The notes under the pieces are model-generated. The model did not search any database. It had not been told where the DNA came from and was given only the letters and a program-made list of their open reading frames with translations. Source: Candidatus Aenigmatarchaeota archaeon (lineage in GTDB: Archaea > Aenigmatarchaeota > Aenigmatarchaeia > QMZP01 > JAFGSV01). From it: 45,737 nt of DNA. Location of the stretch: the NCBI GenBank assembly GCA_021163005.1, contig JAGGXP010000023.1:1-45737 (forward strand). The letters run 5' to 3'. Shown here piece by piece: positions 23,539-31,611 of the stretch. Both the position numbers and the translations under genes were made by a program. The first letter of the stretch is position 1. Every line of letters starts with the position of its first letter.

Positions 23539-24792
23539 GGCCTCGAGATAGGCGGCATGCGCTCCCTTTATCTGGACAGTGACATCAGTGCCGAGAATAT
23601 CCCTGTCAGAATTTATAACCACTGCCCTGTATGAACGGTTCCTGCCCGTGTACTGGTTCATGGCTTTTCCGCGCTCGGTAACGAGAACACTGCCTTTCCA
23701 GCCGAGCCATTTTTTCGCGGACAGCGTCCTCAGCTTCCTGACGGCTTCCGCCATTTCCGCGGATCTTCTCTTGACTGTTTTCGGATCCAGCTGCGGCATA
23801 CGCGCGGCTTCCGTGCCCCTCCTGACGCCGAATTTGGAGACATTGACGATGTCTGGTTTTGTCTTTTCGAGAAGCTCCATTGTCTTCTGAAAGTCCTCAT
23901 CGGTTTCTCCGGGAAATCCCACAATGACGTCGGTGGCTATGGTAATGGAGGGTATCGCTTTCCTGAATTTATCCACTATGTGTTCGAACTGCGATGCAGT
24001 GTATTTCCTGCGCATGGCTTTGAGCACCCTGTCAGAGCCGGACTGCACAGGCAGGTGCAGGAACCTGTAGACTTTCCTGCTGCTGAAGGCCTCTATGAGC
24101 CTGTCAATCATGGGACCTGCGTGGTTTGGATTCATCATGCCTATCCTCACCATGAAATCACCATCAAGGGAGCATATCCTGTCAATGAGGTCCGGCAGCT
24201 TTATTCCGTCATAAGCATAAGAGCCATTGTCCTGTGATGTCAGCCATATCTCCCTGCAGCCATCGTCCAGCGCTGTTTTCACATCCTTTACTATGTCATC
24301 CGGCGGGAAGCAGCGAAGCCGGCCTTTTGCAAGGCGCACGGCGCAGTAGGCGCAGACCCCGTTGCATCCCTCTGATATCTCTGTTATGCCTATGAGCCTG
24401 TTTGTCCTGCTCTTGGGCGTATTCAGCTTGTTCTCTTCGGACGGCCCTACGAAGACCGCCCTTCCTTCAATCGCCTCCGCTATGCGCGTGACGTGGTGCG
24501 TGCTGACTATGCTCGCAGCCGGGGCTATCTTCTCTATGTCGCTGAGCGCGACCTCCGGCATGCATCCCGCAACAACGAGCCTTTTTCCGGCATGCTCCCT
24601 TGATATGTTCCTTATTCTGTCCTTTATCTTCTGTTCCGTGGGCGCCTTGACGAAGCAGGTGTTGACTATGACAGCGTCGGCCTCGCTGACTGCGCTTACC
24701 GGGATATGCCCTCCAGCGGCCAGCAGTCCTGACATTGTCTCCGACTCGGCCCTGTTTGCAGAGCATCCGTATGTTTCTATGTAGAATTTCAT
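23467..24792 (-). CDS. tRNA-t6A37 methylthiotransferase (archaeal CDKAL1/MtaB type)
   Basis: A 441-residue radical-SAM methylthiotransferase. N-terminal UPF0004 domain: IETYGCSANRAES, VNTCFVKAPTEQKI and GCMPEV with the three Cys of the auxiliary cluster. Radical SAM motif EGCNGVCAYCAVRLAKGRL (CxxxCxxC) near residue 145. A TRAM domain (about 365-425) binds tRNA. The family makes ms2t6A at position 37 of ANN-decoding tRNAs, such as the tRNA-Lys(UUU) in this window. The last 20 residues after the TRAM domain lie in the overlap with the convergent gene and may be a non-conserved extension. Confidence 0.9.
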   Translation of the reverse strand: MKFYIETYGCSANRAESETMSGLLAAGGHIPVSAVSEADAVIVNTCFVKAPTEQKIKDRIRNISREHAGKRLVVAGCMPEVALSDIEKIAPAASIVSTHHVTRIAEAIEGRAVFVGPSEENKLNTPKSRTNRLIGITEISEGCNGVCAYCAVRLAKGRLRCFPPDDIVKDVKTALDDGCREIWLTSQDNGSYAYDGIKLPDLIDRICSLDGDFMVRIGMMNPNHAGPMIDRLIEAFSSRKVYRFLHLPVQSGSDRVLKAMRRKYTASQFEHIVDKFRKAIPSITIATDVIVGFPGETDEDFQKTMELLEKTKPDIVNVSKFGVRRGTEAARMPQLDPKTVKRRSAEMAEAVRKLRTLSAKKWLGWKGSVLVTERGKAMNQYTGRNRSYRAVVINSDRDILGTDVTVQIKGAHAAYLEASYRQQPARHPDKQRNQVYADKVA

Positions 24793-24852
24793 GCTAATGA
24801 TAAAAGCGTCTGGTTTTTAAAGGATTGTGCCCAAATAAGAGCCACCGAAACC

Positions 24853-24860
24853 TTTATAAA
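24853..24860 (+). promoter_or_regulatory. TATA box for the gene at 24891
   Basis: TTTATAAA lies 31-38 bp upstream of the ATG, predicting a leader shorter than 10 nt. Confidence 0.5.
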
Positions 24861-24890
24861 CCATTAAATTAACTACTTGATAGTGATAAT

Positions 24891-25163
24891 ATGAAAGAAT
24901 TGAAGTATACAGCACGCGTAACAGGTCTGGGTTCAGGCCCCGTTCCGGATGCCTTCGACACCAGAGCTTACAATATAGTGGATTTGCACATACCAAGCAC
25001 AGAAGGGCCTGCCAGAGACATAAGAACATACATAAAGGGGCAACCGCCTGCAGAAGGAGAACTCGTCGATGTAACTGTTGTCGAGTCTCTGGGTTTTATT
25101 GACCAGGTAAAATCCATCGAAACAAAAACCGGCAGGTATCCTGTAATCAGCCATGACATATAA
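24891..25163 (+). CDS. small protein of unknown function
   Basis: A 90-residue soluble protein with alternating beta-like segments (LKYTARVTGLGSGPVP, YNIVDLHIPS, GELVDVTVVESLGFIDQVKS). The pattern resembles a small beta-barrel such as a TRAM/OB-like fold, but no family is recognised. It sits between a tRNA methylthiotransferase and a Trm5-like gene, both acting at tRNA position 37, and its stop abuts the convergent Trm5-like gene. Confidence 0.65.
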   Translation: MKELKYTARVTGLGSGPVPDAFDTRAYNIVDLHIPSTEGPARDIRTYIKGQPPAEGELVDVTVVESLGFIDQVKSIETKTGRYPVISHDI

Positions 25164-25994
25164 TTAATCCAGAACCCTGAACTCCACGCAGACCTTCCAG
25201 ATTCTTGGACCGTAAGGAAGCACCTTTCGCTTGTCCAGAATCTCGACCTTTTTATGGGCCTTTTCGGCTGCTTTTTCAATATATTCAACAGCCTTTCCGT
25301 AGAGGTCGTCTTCCCTGTCGTAATGGTAGAAATGCACAATGCCGCCCTTTTTAGCCACTTCAAAGACCGTGTCGAGGAACTCGTGGGCGCCTTTCGGGAG
25401 CGGCATGGTTATCCTGTCGAATTTTATGCCAATACGGGGGCACACCTCTTTGACATTGCCCAGAACAGGCACCACCTTTGTCTGCATCCTGTTCAGGCGC
25501 ACGTTTTCCAGTGCGAATTTATGCGCTTCAGGATTGAGTTCCACGCCGTATGCCTTGTGCAGCCCGGGCTGAAGCTTCGCATATACTACAGGCGACGGGC
25601 ACACGCCGCTGAACATGACAAGGACGTCCTCTCCGGGTTTTATCATCTTCGCTATGCGCACCCTCTCCGTGGATTCCCTCGGCGAAAAATACGCCTTAAC
25701 GACATCAACCCTGAACCTGCACCCGTTCTCCCTGTGCTCCGTGAGCGTGCTTCCGCCTGCTATTACCTCAAGGCTGTTCAGCCTGTAGTCGCCTGAACGC
25801 TCCCCGTACTTGTCGCAGACTGTCTTAACGTGCCTGTTGACCTTCATTAGCGCTTCGGCTATGAGTTTCCTTTTTTTCTTCAGCTCAAACGGTATCTCTA
25901 TGATGGCAACGTCGCCTATGACGTCGAAAGCCCTGGGAACGCGCTTCAGTTCGTCTTCTGTGAGCTTTCCCCTCAGAACGTCTTTCATATTCAT
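25164..25994 (-). CDS. trm5: Trm5/Tyw2-family tRNA methyltransferase
   Basis: A 276-residue SAM-dependent enzyme of the Trm5 family, which methylates N1 of G37 or acts in wyosine synthesis. An N-terminal part (VPRAFDVIGDVAIIEIP, SGDYRLNSLEVIAGG) precedes the class I fold. VLVMFSGVCPSPVVYA is the SAM-binding start, YGVELNPEAHKFALENVRLN holds the acidic ribose ligand, and DRITMPLPKGAHEFLD replaces the N-P-P motif. Which of Trm5a/b/c or Tyw2 it is cannot be decided here. It overlaps the RNase HI gene by 4 nt. Confidence 0.85.
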   Translation of the reverse strand: MNMKDVLRGKLTEDELKRVPRAFDVIGDVAIIEIPFELKKKRKLIAEALMKVNRHVKTVCDKYGERSGDYRLNSLEVIAGGSTLTEHRENGCRFRVDVVKAYFSPRESTERVRIAKMIKPGEDVLVMFSGVCPSPVVYAKLQPGLHKAYGVELNPEAHKFALENVRLNRMQTKVVPVLGNVKEVCPRIGIKFDRITMPLPKGAHEFLDTVFEVAKKGGIVHFYHYDREDDLYGKAVEYIEKAAEKAHKKVEILDKRKVLPYGPRIWKVCVEFRVLD

Positions 25995-26404
25995 GGCTTC
26001 ACCCTGTCAAGCGTCCTGTTCAGAATGGCGTCCGCAATGCTCACATGTCTGTCTTCGCGCTTCACGTGCCTGTACGTTACAGACCTGAAATGCCCCTCTT
26101 CGGCCTTGACAAGTTCGTAGAGCTCCCTGAGATGCGGCTTCTTAACCTTGTATTTGCCGGACAGCTGCATGGCCGCGAGCTGGCTGTCCATGGTGCATAT
26201 CACATCGCCTGTGCTGTATTTTGATGCGAGCCTGAGCGCCTTTAGGACAGCCCTGTACTCAGCAACATTGTTGGTGTTTTCGCCTATGTATTCGCTGTGG
26301 CTCTTCAGCAGCCTGCCTTTCCCGTCGTATATCAGCAGCGCAAATGCCGCGGGTCCGGGGTTGCCCCTCGAGCCGCCGTCAGTGTATATGTTCAGGTCTG
26401 GCAT
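25991..26404 (-). CDS. rnhA: ribonuclease HI
   Basis: A 137-residue single-domain RNase H: YTDGGSRGNPGPAAFA (catalytic Asp8), NNVAEYRAVLKAL (Glu), CTMDSQLAAMQLSG (Asp) and the last Asp in SIADAILNR. It cleaves the RNA strand of RNA-DNA hybrids. It lacks the basic protrusion helix, as in archaeal type 1 enzymes. First gene of a two-gene unit with the Trm5-like gene. Confidence 0.9.
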   Translation of the reverse strand: MPDLNIYTDGGSRGNPGPAAFALLIYDGKGRLLKSHSEYIGENTNNVAEYRAVLKALRLASKYSTGDVICTMDSQLAAMQLSGKYKVKKPHLRELYELVKAEEGHFRSVTYRHVKREDRHVSIADAILNRTLDRVKP

Positions 26405-26445
26405 ATCATCATCTAATTTAATTTAAAGCAGGCTTATTTTAAAGC

Positions 26446-27273
26446 ATGAAAATTGCATACGTGGCGGCGGCTGTCGCGCTATTGCTAGTTATCGGGGGGT
26501 TTGCGGTTTCATTCCAGCCCCAGAAGCCTTTCGTGAAGGCCTTCTACGATTCAGCGCCAAGGGACAATGGCACAATAGATGCGGAAAAGCTCATCCGAAC
26601 ACTTTCCGACGGAAACGCCAACACATACAACTTCCTGATGAGGAGACCGTCTGATTTCGAATCCCTCAAAGAGCTGCTTCCACTCGCTGCTGCCAAAGAC
26701 ATAGACATCTGGGTAACGCTCATACCGCCATCCGAGCTGAGCCCGGAGCAGAGGAACGACCCTGCATACACGGACTACAATGCATGGGCAGAAAAGCTGG
26801 CGAAGCTTTCGCTTGAGCATGAAAACCTGAAGGCATGGAGCATAGACAACGTCGTGATTGACAGCACGTTCTTCACACCGCAGTACCTCGGGTCCATGCT
26901 CGGAAAGGCGAGGGATATAAGCCCGAAGCTCATGTTCATACCGGTCGTCTATTACCAGAACGTGATTTCAGACGGCTTTGCCGAGCAGGCAAAATATTTC
27001 GACGGGGTGCAGTTTTACTACATGCACTTCCCCGGCGGGCCGCCAGCGGAGTCTGATATACTGATGACCCAGCTGCAGGAGCTGAGAAAGAGATTCGGCG
27101 GCATAGTCGTGCTTGGCTTATACGCGACTCCGTGGTCTCAGGAGTTCCCGACAAGCGCTGACTATGTGCAGCAGCTTATAAACCTTGCCAGGCAACATAC
27201 AGACGGTGTGATGATTTACACACTGAATCCGGGAGCGGAAAAATTCGAGGTCATAAGGCAGGAATTCGCATGA
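26446..27273 (+). CDS. secreted or membrane-anchored TIM-barrel-like protein
   Basis: A 275-residue protein. Residues 5-22 are a hydrophobic signal/anchor segment (YVAAAVALLLVIGGFAVSF). The rest repeats beta-alpha units: IDIWVTLIPPSEL, LKAWSIDNVVID, LMFIPVVYYQN, FDGVQFYYMHFPG, GIVVLGLYATPW and DGVMIYTLNPG, as expected for a (beta/alpha)8 barrel related to glycoside-hydrolase-like domains. Candidate acidic residues are the Asp of SIDNVVID and FDGVQFYY, but no catalytic pair is proven. It overlaps endA by 4 nt (ATGA), making an unexpected operon of a secreted protein and a tRNA-splicing enzyme. Confidence 0.7.
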   Translation: MKIAYVAAAVALLLVIGGFAVSFQPQKPFVKAFYDSAPRDNGTIDAEKLIRTLSDGNANTYNFLMRRPSDFESLKELLPLAAAKDIDIWVTLIPPSELSPEQRNDPAYTDYNAWAEKLAKLSLEHENLKAWSIDNVVIDSTFFTPQYLGSMLGKARDISPKLMFIPVVYYQNVISDGFAEQAKYFDGVQFYYMHFPGGPPAESDILMTQLQELRKRFGGIVVLGLYATPWSQEFPTSADYVQQLINLARQHTDGVMIYTLNPGAEKFEVIRQEFA

Positions 27274-28466
27274 TTGAGATAAGGTTTGACCCCAAAAAGG
27301 GCATATGGGCAGAGAATGAGGACGCAGACAGGCTGAGGAACAACTCCTTCGGAAGACAGGAAAAGGACAAGCTGTGGCTCATGCCGGAAGAGGCGCTCTA
27401 CATTCTCGACCTGATGAACGGCAGGGCTGTGCGTGGCAAAAAGCAGGCGGGATTTGAAGACATCGTGTCCGCTTATGCAGCGAAAGACCCGAGGATACTG
27501 CTAAAATACAATGCCTACAGGGACTGGCGCGACCGCGGCCTTATAGTCAAAAGGGTTGATGACGGGATTAAGGGCAGCAGCAACAGAGCCGGGCATGTGA
27601 AGAAATATCCGTCAAAGGACATGAAGGTGGCAAAAGGCAGGGGGAAAATCCTTTGGGACGATGACTCGGCCATGGGCATCTACACAGCCGCCGACGCCAG
27701 GACGCTGTATTCGGATTGGTGGCTCGGCCAGATAGGCGTTTACAAGCAGGATAGGGGCAGCGTCCTCAAGCTCAATTTCTTCGAGGTCGTGCTGCTGTCT
27801 AAACATTTCGGCTTTAAGGTGAGGAATGCCAGGACGGGAAAGAGCATCACCGCGAAAAGGATAATGGATGAGATATCCAAGCGCAGGGAATTTGCCCGTT
27901 CAATGTACCAGGCCTACGAGGACTGGAGGATGCGCGGCTACATAGTCAAGACCGGCTTTAAGTTCGGCACCCACTTCAGGATTTACTTTCCAGAGGCATC
28001 GCCTCTCAGGGAAACGTCCAACGGAAAATGGATCCACTCCAAGCATGTCCTTCACATATTTCCCAAGGAAGAGAAGTTGCTGATTTCAGAATGGGCGAGG
28101 GCCGTGCGCGTTGCTCATGGTGTCAGAAAGACTTTCATACTGGGTGTGCCGAAGATAACGAAAAAGGATTGTGTGGACTACCCGGCAGACTTTGTGGCGT
28201 TCAGGCGCAAGAAGAAGGGCAAGGACTGGGTGAGGGAGGCGCCGCCGAAGGACAGGCCGAGGTATCTTCTTGCAGACCTGAGCGAGGAAGAGCACATAGG
28301 CGGCATTGAGCTGGCATCGCTTCTCGCCAAGGCAGGGGGCATGAATCTCAATCTCATACTTTCCATAACAGACAGGGAAACTGCCATAACCTACTACGCG
28401 CTCAACAAGATAAAGATACAGGGCGCGAAGTTCGACTACTACGAGATAGAGTGGCTGAGGCCCTGA
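27270..28466 (+). CDS. endA: tRNA-splicing endonuclease, multi-unit (epsilon-type) form
   Basis: A 398-residue EndA, more than twice the usual one-unit length. The catalytic unit lies at about 205-310: GYIVKTGFKFGTHFRIYF, then WIHSKHVLHIF and RAVRVAHGVRKTF, giving the triad Y239, H256 and K287. An N-terminal EndA-like unit (about 35-100, AYRDWRDRGLIVK) echoes the pre-catalytic YEDWRMRGYIVK, and a C-terminal unit (about 325-398, RYLLADLSEEEHIGG, ALNKI) lacks the triad. This matches the three-unit epsilon2 enzyme of ARMAN archaea, which is known to cut relaxed BHB motifs. Its presence fits the many non-canonical tRNA introns in this window. Confidence 0.9.
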   Translation: MIEIRFDPKKGIWAENEDADRLRNNSFGRQEKDKLWLMPEEALYILDLMNGRAVRGKKQAGFEDIVSAYAAKDPRILLKYNAYRDWRDRGLIVKRVDDGIKGSSNRAGHVKKYPSKDMKVAKGRGKILWDDDSAMGIYTAADARTLYSDWWLGQIGVYKQDRGSVLKLNFFEVVLLSKHFGFKVRNARTGKSITAKRIMDEISKRREFARSMYQAYEDWRMRGYIVKTGFKFGTHFRIYFPEASPLRETSNGKWIHSKHVLHIFPKEEKLLISEWARAVRVAHGVRKTFILGVPKITKKDCVDYPADFVAFRRKKKGKDWVREAPPKDRPRYLLADLSEEEHIGGIELASLLAKAGGMNLNLILSITDRETAITYYALNKIKIQGAKFDYYEIEWLRP

Positions 28467-28486
28467 ACCGGTAAGTGCCTAAAGAC

Positions 28487-28575
28487 GACTTTGTCCACAC
28501 TGCGCATGTCGTCGGTGTGCGTTTCTGTTCGATTTTGTCCGTTCCGTATATGTCGTCGGTGTGCGTTTCTGTTCG
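28487..28575 (-). repeat. tandem 44-bp repeat downstream of endA, related to the tRNA-Lys intron
   Basis: Two head-to-tail units, 28487-28530 and 28531-28574. Each has GAYTTTGTCC, a variable 9-nt stretch and an identical 26-bp block (28506-28531 and 28550-28575) ending GGTGTGCGTTTCTGTTCG. The reverse complement CGAACAGAAACGCACACCG differs at one base from the tRNA-Lys intron at 4552-4570; GGACAAA and GTCGTCTTTA are also shared in order. The rest of the endA-HEPN-like gap (28467-28691) contains ACGCGTCAGCGGAAAACAGG (28590-28609), loosely similar to the T-loop intron module, and then the operators described separately. Confidence 0.8.
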
Positions 28576-28629
28576 TCCCCTTCAGTTTTACGCGTCAGCG
28601 GAAAACAGGCTTACTGTTCTCGCAGTTTC

Positions 28630-28681
28630 AAGACAAATGTCTTAATTTTTAATACGAAATACATTTAAAGACAAATGCCTT
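28630..28681. promoter_or_regulatory. paired operator-like inverted repeats before the nucleotidyltransferase operon
   Basis: AAGACA-AA-TGTCTT (28630-28643) is a perfect inverted repeat. A second copy with one mismatch, AAGACA-AA-TGCCTT, lies at 28668-28681, 38 bp away. ATTTAAA (28663-28669), the likely TATA box, abuts the second copy and lies 23-29 bp from the ATG at 28692, so a bound protein would cover the core promoter. Autoregulation by the downstream gene pair is inferred. Confidence 0.6.
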
Positions 28682-28691
28682 AATAACATTC

Positions 28692-29105
28692 ATGAAATAC
28701 GAAAAACACCGCGAGGCTCTGAAGGAGGTAATGGATACCATAAGCAAGGCACTTGACGATCCGGAAGGGCTGACGGGCCACCAGAGAAGAATCATTTCCA
28801 TGCTCTCCATGGGAACGGCGCAACTGGTCGAGATGTATCTCCACAAGCTCAGGGTAATGAAGCCCGGCGGGCAGGTAAAGCACGACTGGTTCAAACAAAA
28901 CGAGAGGAACATCAGACTAAAGCTTTCGCCGCTTCTGACTACAAGAATAACGGAGATTCCGCAAATGAACGAAATATTGTACATGGCTTCCGAGATAGAG
29001 AAGAACAGGGATGAGATATTCTACGGCTCGCCGCTTCCGACTGACAGGCTGCTCAAGGAGAAGATAGAGACTTTCCTTGAGCTCAAGAAACTCGTGGGTG
29101 AGTAG
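28692..29105 (+). CDS. helical protein, probable HEPN-like partner of a nucleotidyltransferase
   Basis: A 137-residue all-helical protein (EALKEVMDTISKALDD, MGTAQLVEMYLHKLRV, RDEIFYGSP, KEKIETFLELKKLV). Such proteins upstream of a MNT nucleotidyltransferase gene are usually HEPN or related substrate-binding subunits. The classical HEPN R-x4-6-H motif is not clearly present, so the assignment rests on gene order and helix pattern. It abuts the next gene and has the double operator in front, the arrangement of a toxin-antitoxin-like operon. Confidence 0.55.
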   Translation: MKYEKHREALKEVMDTISKALDDPEGLTGHQRRIISMLSMGTAQLVEMYLHKLRVMKPGGQVKHDWFKQNERNIRLKLSPLLTTRITEIPQMNEILYMASEIEKNRDEIFYGSPLPTDRLLKEKIETFLELKKLVGE

Positions 29106-29714
29106 GTGGAAAGGAAGAAATATGCAATCATCGCAGCGGCTTTCATCATGAACAGGCTGCCTTCGCGGCAGTTCAAAAAACTGAGAAACGTCATCCTTTT
29201 CGGCTCTGTTGCCATGGATACGGGAAGCGATGAAAGCGATATAGACCTTTTTTTCGACCTGGATGCGACACAGAGAGAAACCGCTTCTGTTAAGGACGTG
29301 CTCGAAAAGGCTGCTGACGAATTCTGTCTTAGTGCAGAGGCCCTGAAATTCAAAATGGCAGGGATAGACAATCCCGTATCGGTCCATGCCGGCAGGCTGG
29401 AAGAGTGGGAAAATCTGAAGCCGTCCATAGAAAGCACGGGCATCCTGCTCTACGGAAAATACGTGCCGGAGGGGAGGTCCCAGAAGAGATATGCCATTTT
29501 CTACTGGGACAGGCTGAAAACACCTCTGCGCGGTGCTTTCCTTAACAAGGTCTACGGATATACGGCTGGCGGCAGGCACTATTCAGGATTTGCAGAAAGG
29601 CTCGGCGGGATGAGAATAGGCAAGAGCGCCGTAATGGTTCCTCTCAGAAGAAAAACCGAATTCGTCTCACTGCTCGAAAAGTACGGCATAGATTACAGGA
29701 CAGTGGAAGTTTAG
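29106..29714 (+). CDS. MNT-type nucleotidyltransferase
   Basis: A 202-residue protein starting at the GTG directly after the upstream stop. The pol-beta nucleotidyltransferase signature LFGSVAMDTGSDESDIDLFF (GS-x10-DxD) is complete. The C-terminal part has SGFAERLGGMRIGKSAVMVP, typical of larger MNT proteins, and may bind RNA or the partner. MNT antitoxins of this class can AMPylate HEPN toxins; here that is inference from pairing. Confidence 0.75.
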   Translation: MERKKYAIIAAAFIMNRLPSRQFKKLRNVILFGSVAMDTGSDESDIDLFFDLDATQRETASVKDVLEKAADEFCLSAEALKFKMAGIDNPVSVHAGRLEEWENLKPSIESTGILLYGKYVPEGRSQKRYAIFYWDRLKTPLRGAFLNKVYGYTAGGRHYSGFAERLGGMRIGKSAVMVPLRRKTEFVSLLEKYGIDYRTVEV

Positions 29715-29871
29715 TCGTTATATTCCGTTCCCCCTAAAACGCTTCCTCATCTGAGCCTGTCTGGTACTTGCCTTTTGCTGTGTGCTCTCCGGCAAAAACA
29801 TGACAATCGACGAGTAGATATGGCAACATTTTTAAGCATACGCGTTTGTTTTAGGTAATATTGGTGTTATC

Positions 29872-31611
29872 ATGCAGCCCGAGGAAGCAGGCACATCCGG
29901 TTTCACAGTGAGGTCTGTGTCGATTGCGCTGGTTCTGACGGTTTTCCTTCTCGTGATTTCGAGCTACATAGCGCTGAAGATAGGCGCGCTGCCGTGGCCC
30001 ATAATATTCAGTGCAGTAGCCGCTGGCGCGCTGCTCCAGATGTTCTCAAGGTTCGGCCGCAGGACAACGAAGCATGAGATGAATGTCGCGCAGGCCGGCG
30101 GAACCATAGGCGGGCTGGTGGCTTCGGGTGTTGTCTTCACCATACCCGGGATACTCTACCTGCAGTCGCAGGGCATCGCTGTCTCCATGCCGGGAGCGCT
30201 GTCGCTTGCGGCTGTATGCGTGACAGCCGGCGTCATGGGTGTGCTGCTGTCAGTCCCCATGAGGCGCGTGTTCGTGGATGAGGAGAACCTGCCTTATCCA
30301 AGCGGAACAGCCGGCGCAGAGGTCGTGAAGGCCGAGTCGGGCATAGGCAGGAGCACCTTCTTCCTTGCGCTCGCGCTTTCTCTCACAGGCATGTTCGTGC
30401 TGCTCAGGGAAATGTGGTTCCCGGCAGGATGGTCGCTTCCGCTGGCACCGGAAATCGGGCTCACCCTTGCGCTTTATCCCATGCCGCTGGCTATCGGGAT
30501 AGGATACCTGCTGGGACCGAAGGCTGCTGTGAATTCATGGTTCGGCGGCTCGTTCATTGGATGGATGGTGCTGATTCCACTGATGGCTCTGGCAGGGATC
30601 GCCGCGCCCGCCGTAGGCGCAGGCATAATGCAGAACGCAGGCATGGGCATTGTGATAGGCTCAGGAATAGGCTTCTTCGCGTCCTATGTCATCCCAAGGG
30701 CCGGAAGGATATTCAGGCCTCTTTTCAGGTTCCGCGGCATGCCATGGTATACACGGAGCACGCCGATTTTCTCTGTCATAGCCTTCGCCGTGCTCTCGGC
30801 AGCCGGCATAAACCCCCTCGGCGCAGCAGTGGCTGTGCTCGGCGTCTGGGTGATGGTCAGCGTGACAGCCATGATGACTGGCGAGACTGACATAGATCCA
30901 CTGGAGCAGTTCGGGATAATCATAGGACTTGTTGCAATGGAACTGTTCGCGCTGCTCGGCATGCAGCTTGACTACCTCTCGGCGTTCATGATAGTCGCAT
31001 TCGTTTCAATAGCGTCCGCAGTGGCAGGCGACATAGGTCACGACTACAAGTCAGCGAAGATACTCGGGACAAAGCCAAAGGACATCATAAAGGTTGACAT
31101 GATTGCCGCAGTGGCAGCCGGCCTGCTGGCGCCCTTTGTGCTCAGCATTATAGTCGGCGCGTACGGCCCGGAATTCTTCACGCCTTCCATGCCGGCGCCG
31201 CAGGCGCAGATGGTCGCTGGTTCCATCTTCGGCTTCGCCCATCCGCTGGCGTTCCTGGCAGGATTCGTGTTTGCCTTCGTCTGGGTAGTGGCTGAGACAC
31301 TGACAAAGCGGCATGCTCCAATCCTTCCGATGGTATTCGGCATCGGCCTGTTCCTCGGCATGGTCCTTGGCATCCTCCTTGCCATAGGCGGTCTTGTAAG
31401 GTACTGGACTGACAGGAAGTATGCAGGCATCTACACATCAGCAGGCATCATAACCGCGGCAGGCATAATGGGAGGAGAAGGCATAGCCGGCCTCGGCTAC
31501 AAATCCATGCTCGTCGCTGGTATGGAACCGGCATCATCCATTGTATTATTGATGCCCGTTTTCATCATCGTTCTCGGGGCTTCTCTTGCATTAAGAAAGA
31601 GGATGTTATGA
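29872..31611 (+). CDS. OPT-family oligopeptide transporter
   Basis: A 579-residue polytopic protein with about 14-16 hydrophobic segments. The OPT-family block NVAQAGGTIGGLVASGVVFT (about 67-86) and EENLPYPSGTAGAEVVKA (about 137-154) are characteristic. Members move peptides or metal chelates across the membrane, driven by protons. TTTTTAAG at about 29831 is the likely TATA box. The stop overlaps the pantothenate-kinase-like gene (ATGTTATGATAA). The 157-bp gap before it shows no other feature. Confidence 0.9.
   Translation: MQPEEAGTSGFTVRSVSIALVLTVFLLVISSYIALKIGALPWPIIFSAVAAGALLQMFSRFGRRTTKHEMNVAQAGGTIGGLVASGVVFTIPGILYLQSQGIAVSMPGALSLAAVCVTAGVMGVLLSVPMRRVFVDEENLPYPSGTAGAEVVKAESGIGRSTFFLALALSLTGMFVLLREMWFPAGWSLPLAPEIGLTLALYPMPLAIGIGYLLGPKAAVNSWFGGSFIGWMVLIPLMALAGIAAPAVGAGIMQNAGMGIVIGSGIGFFASYVIPRAGRIFRPLFRFRGMPWYTRSTPIFSVIAFAVLSAAGINPLGAAVAVLGVWVMVSVTAMMTGETDIDPLEQFGIIIGLVAMELFALLGMQLDYLSAFMIVAFVSIASAVAGDIGHDYKSAKILGTKPKDIIKVDMIAAVAAGLLAPFVLSIIVGAYGPEFFTPSMPAPQAQMVAGSIFGFAHPLAFLAGFVFAFVWVVAETLTKRHAPILPMVFGIGLFLGMVLGILLAIGGLVRYWTDRKYAGIYTSAGIITAAGIMGGEGIAGLGYKSMLVAGMEPASSIVLLMPVFIIVLGASLALRKRML

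Noticed and set aside
23052-23582. 176-codon plus-strand frame overlapping the GlmU-like and membrane protein genes
   Set aside because: It crosses two well-supported genes in another frame and its composition is not protein-like.
28487-28575. Short CRISPR array
   Set aside because: Only two units, the variable stretch is about 9-18 nt, far below spacer length, no leader or cas genes, and the unit recurs inside a tRNA intron.
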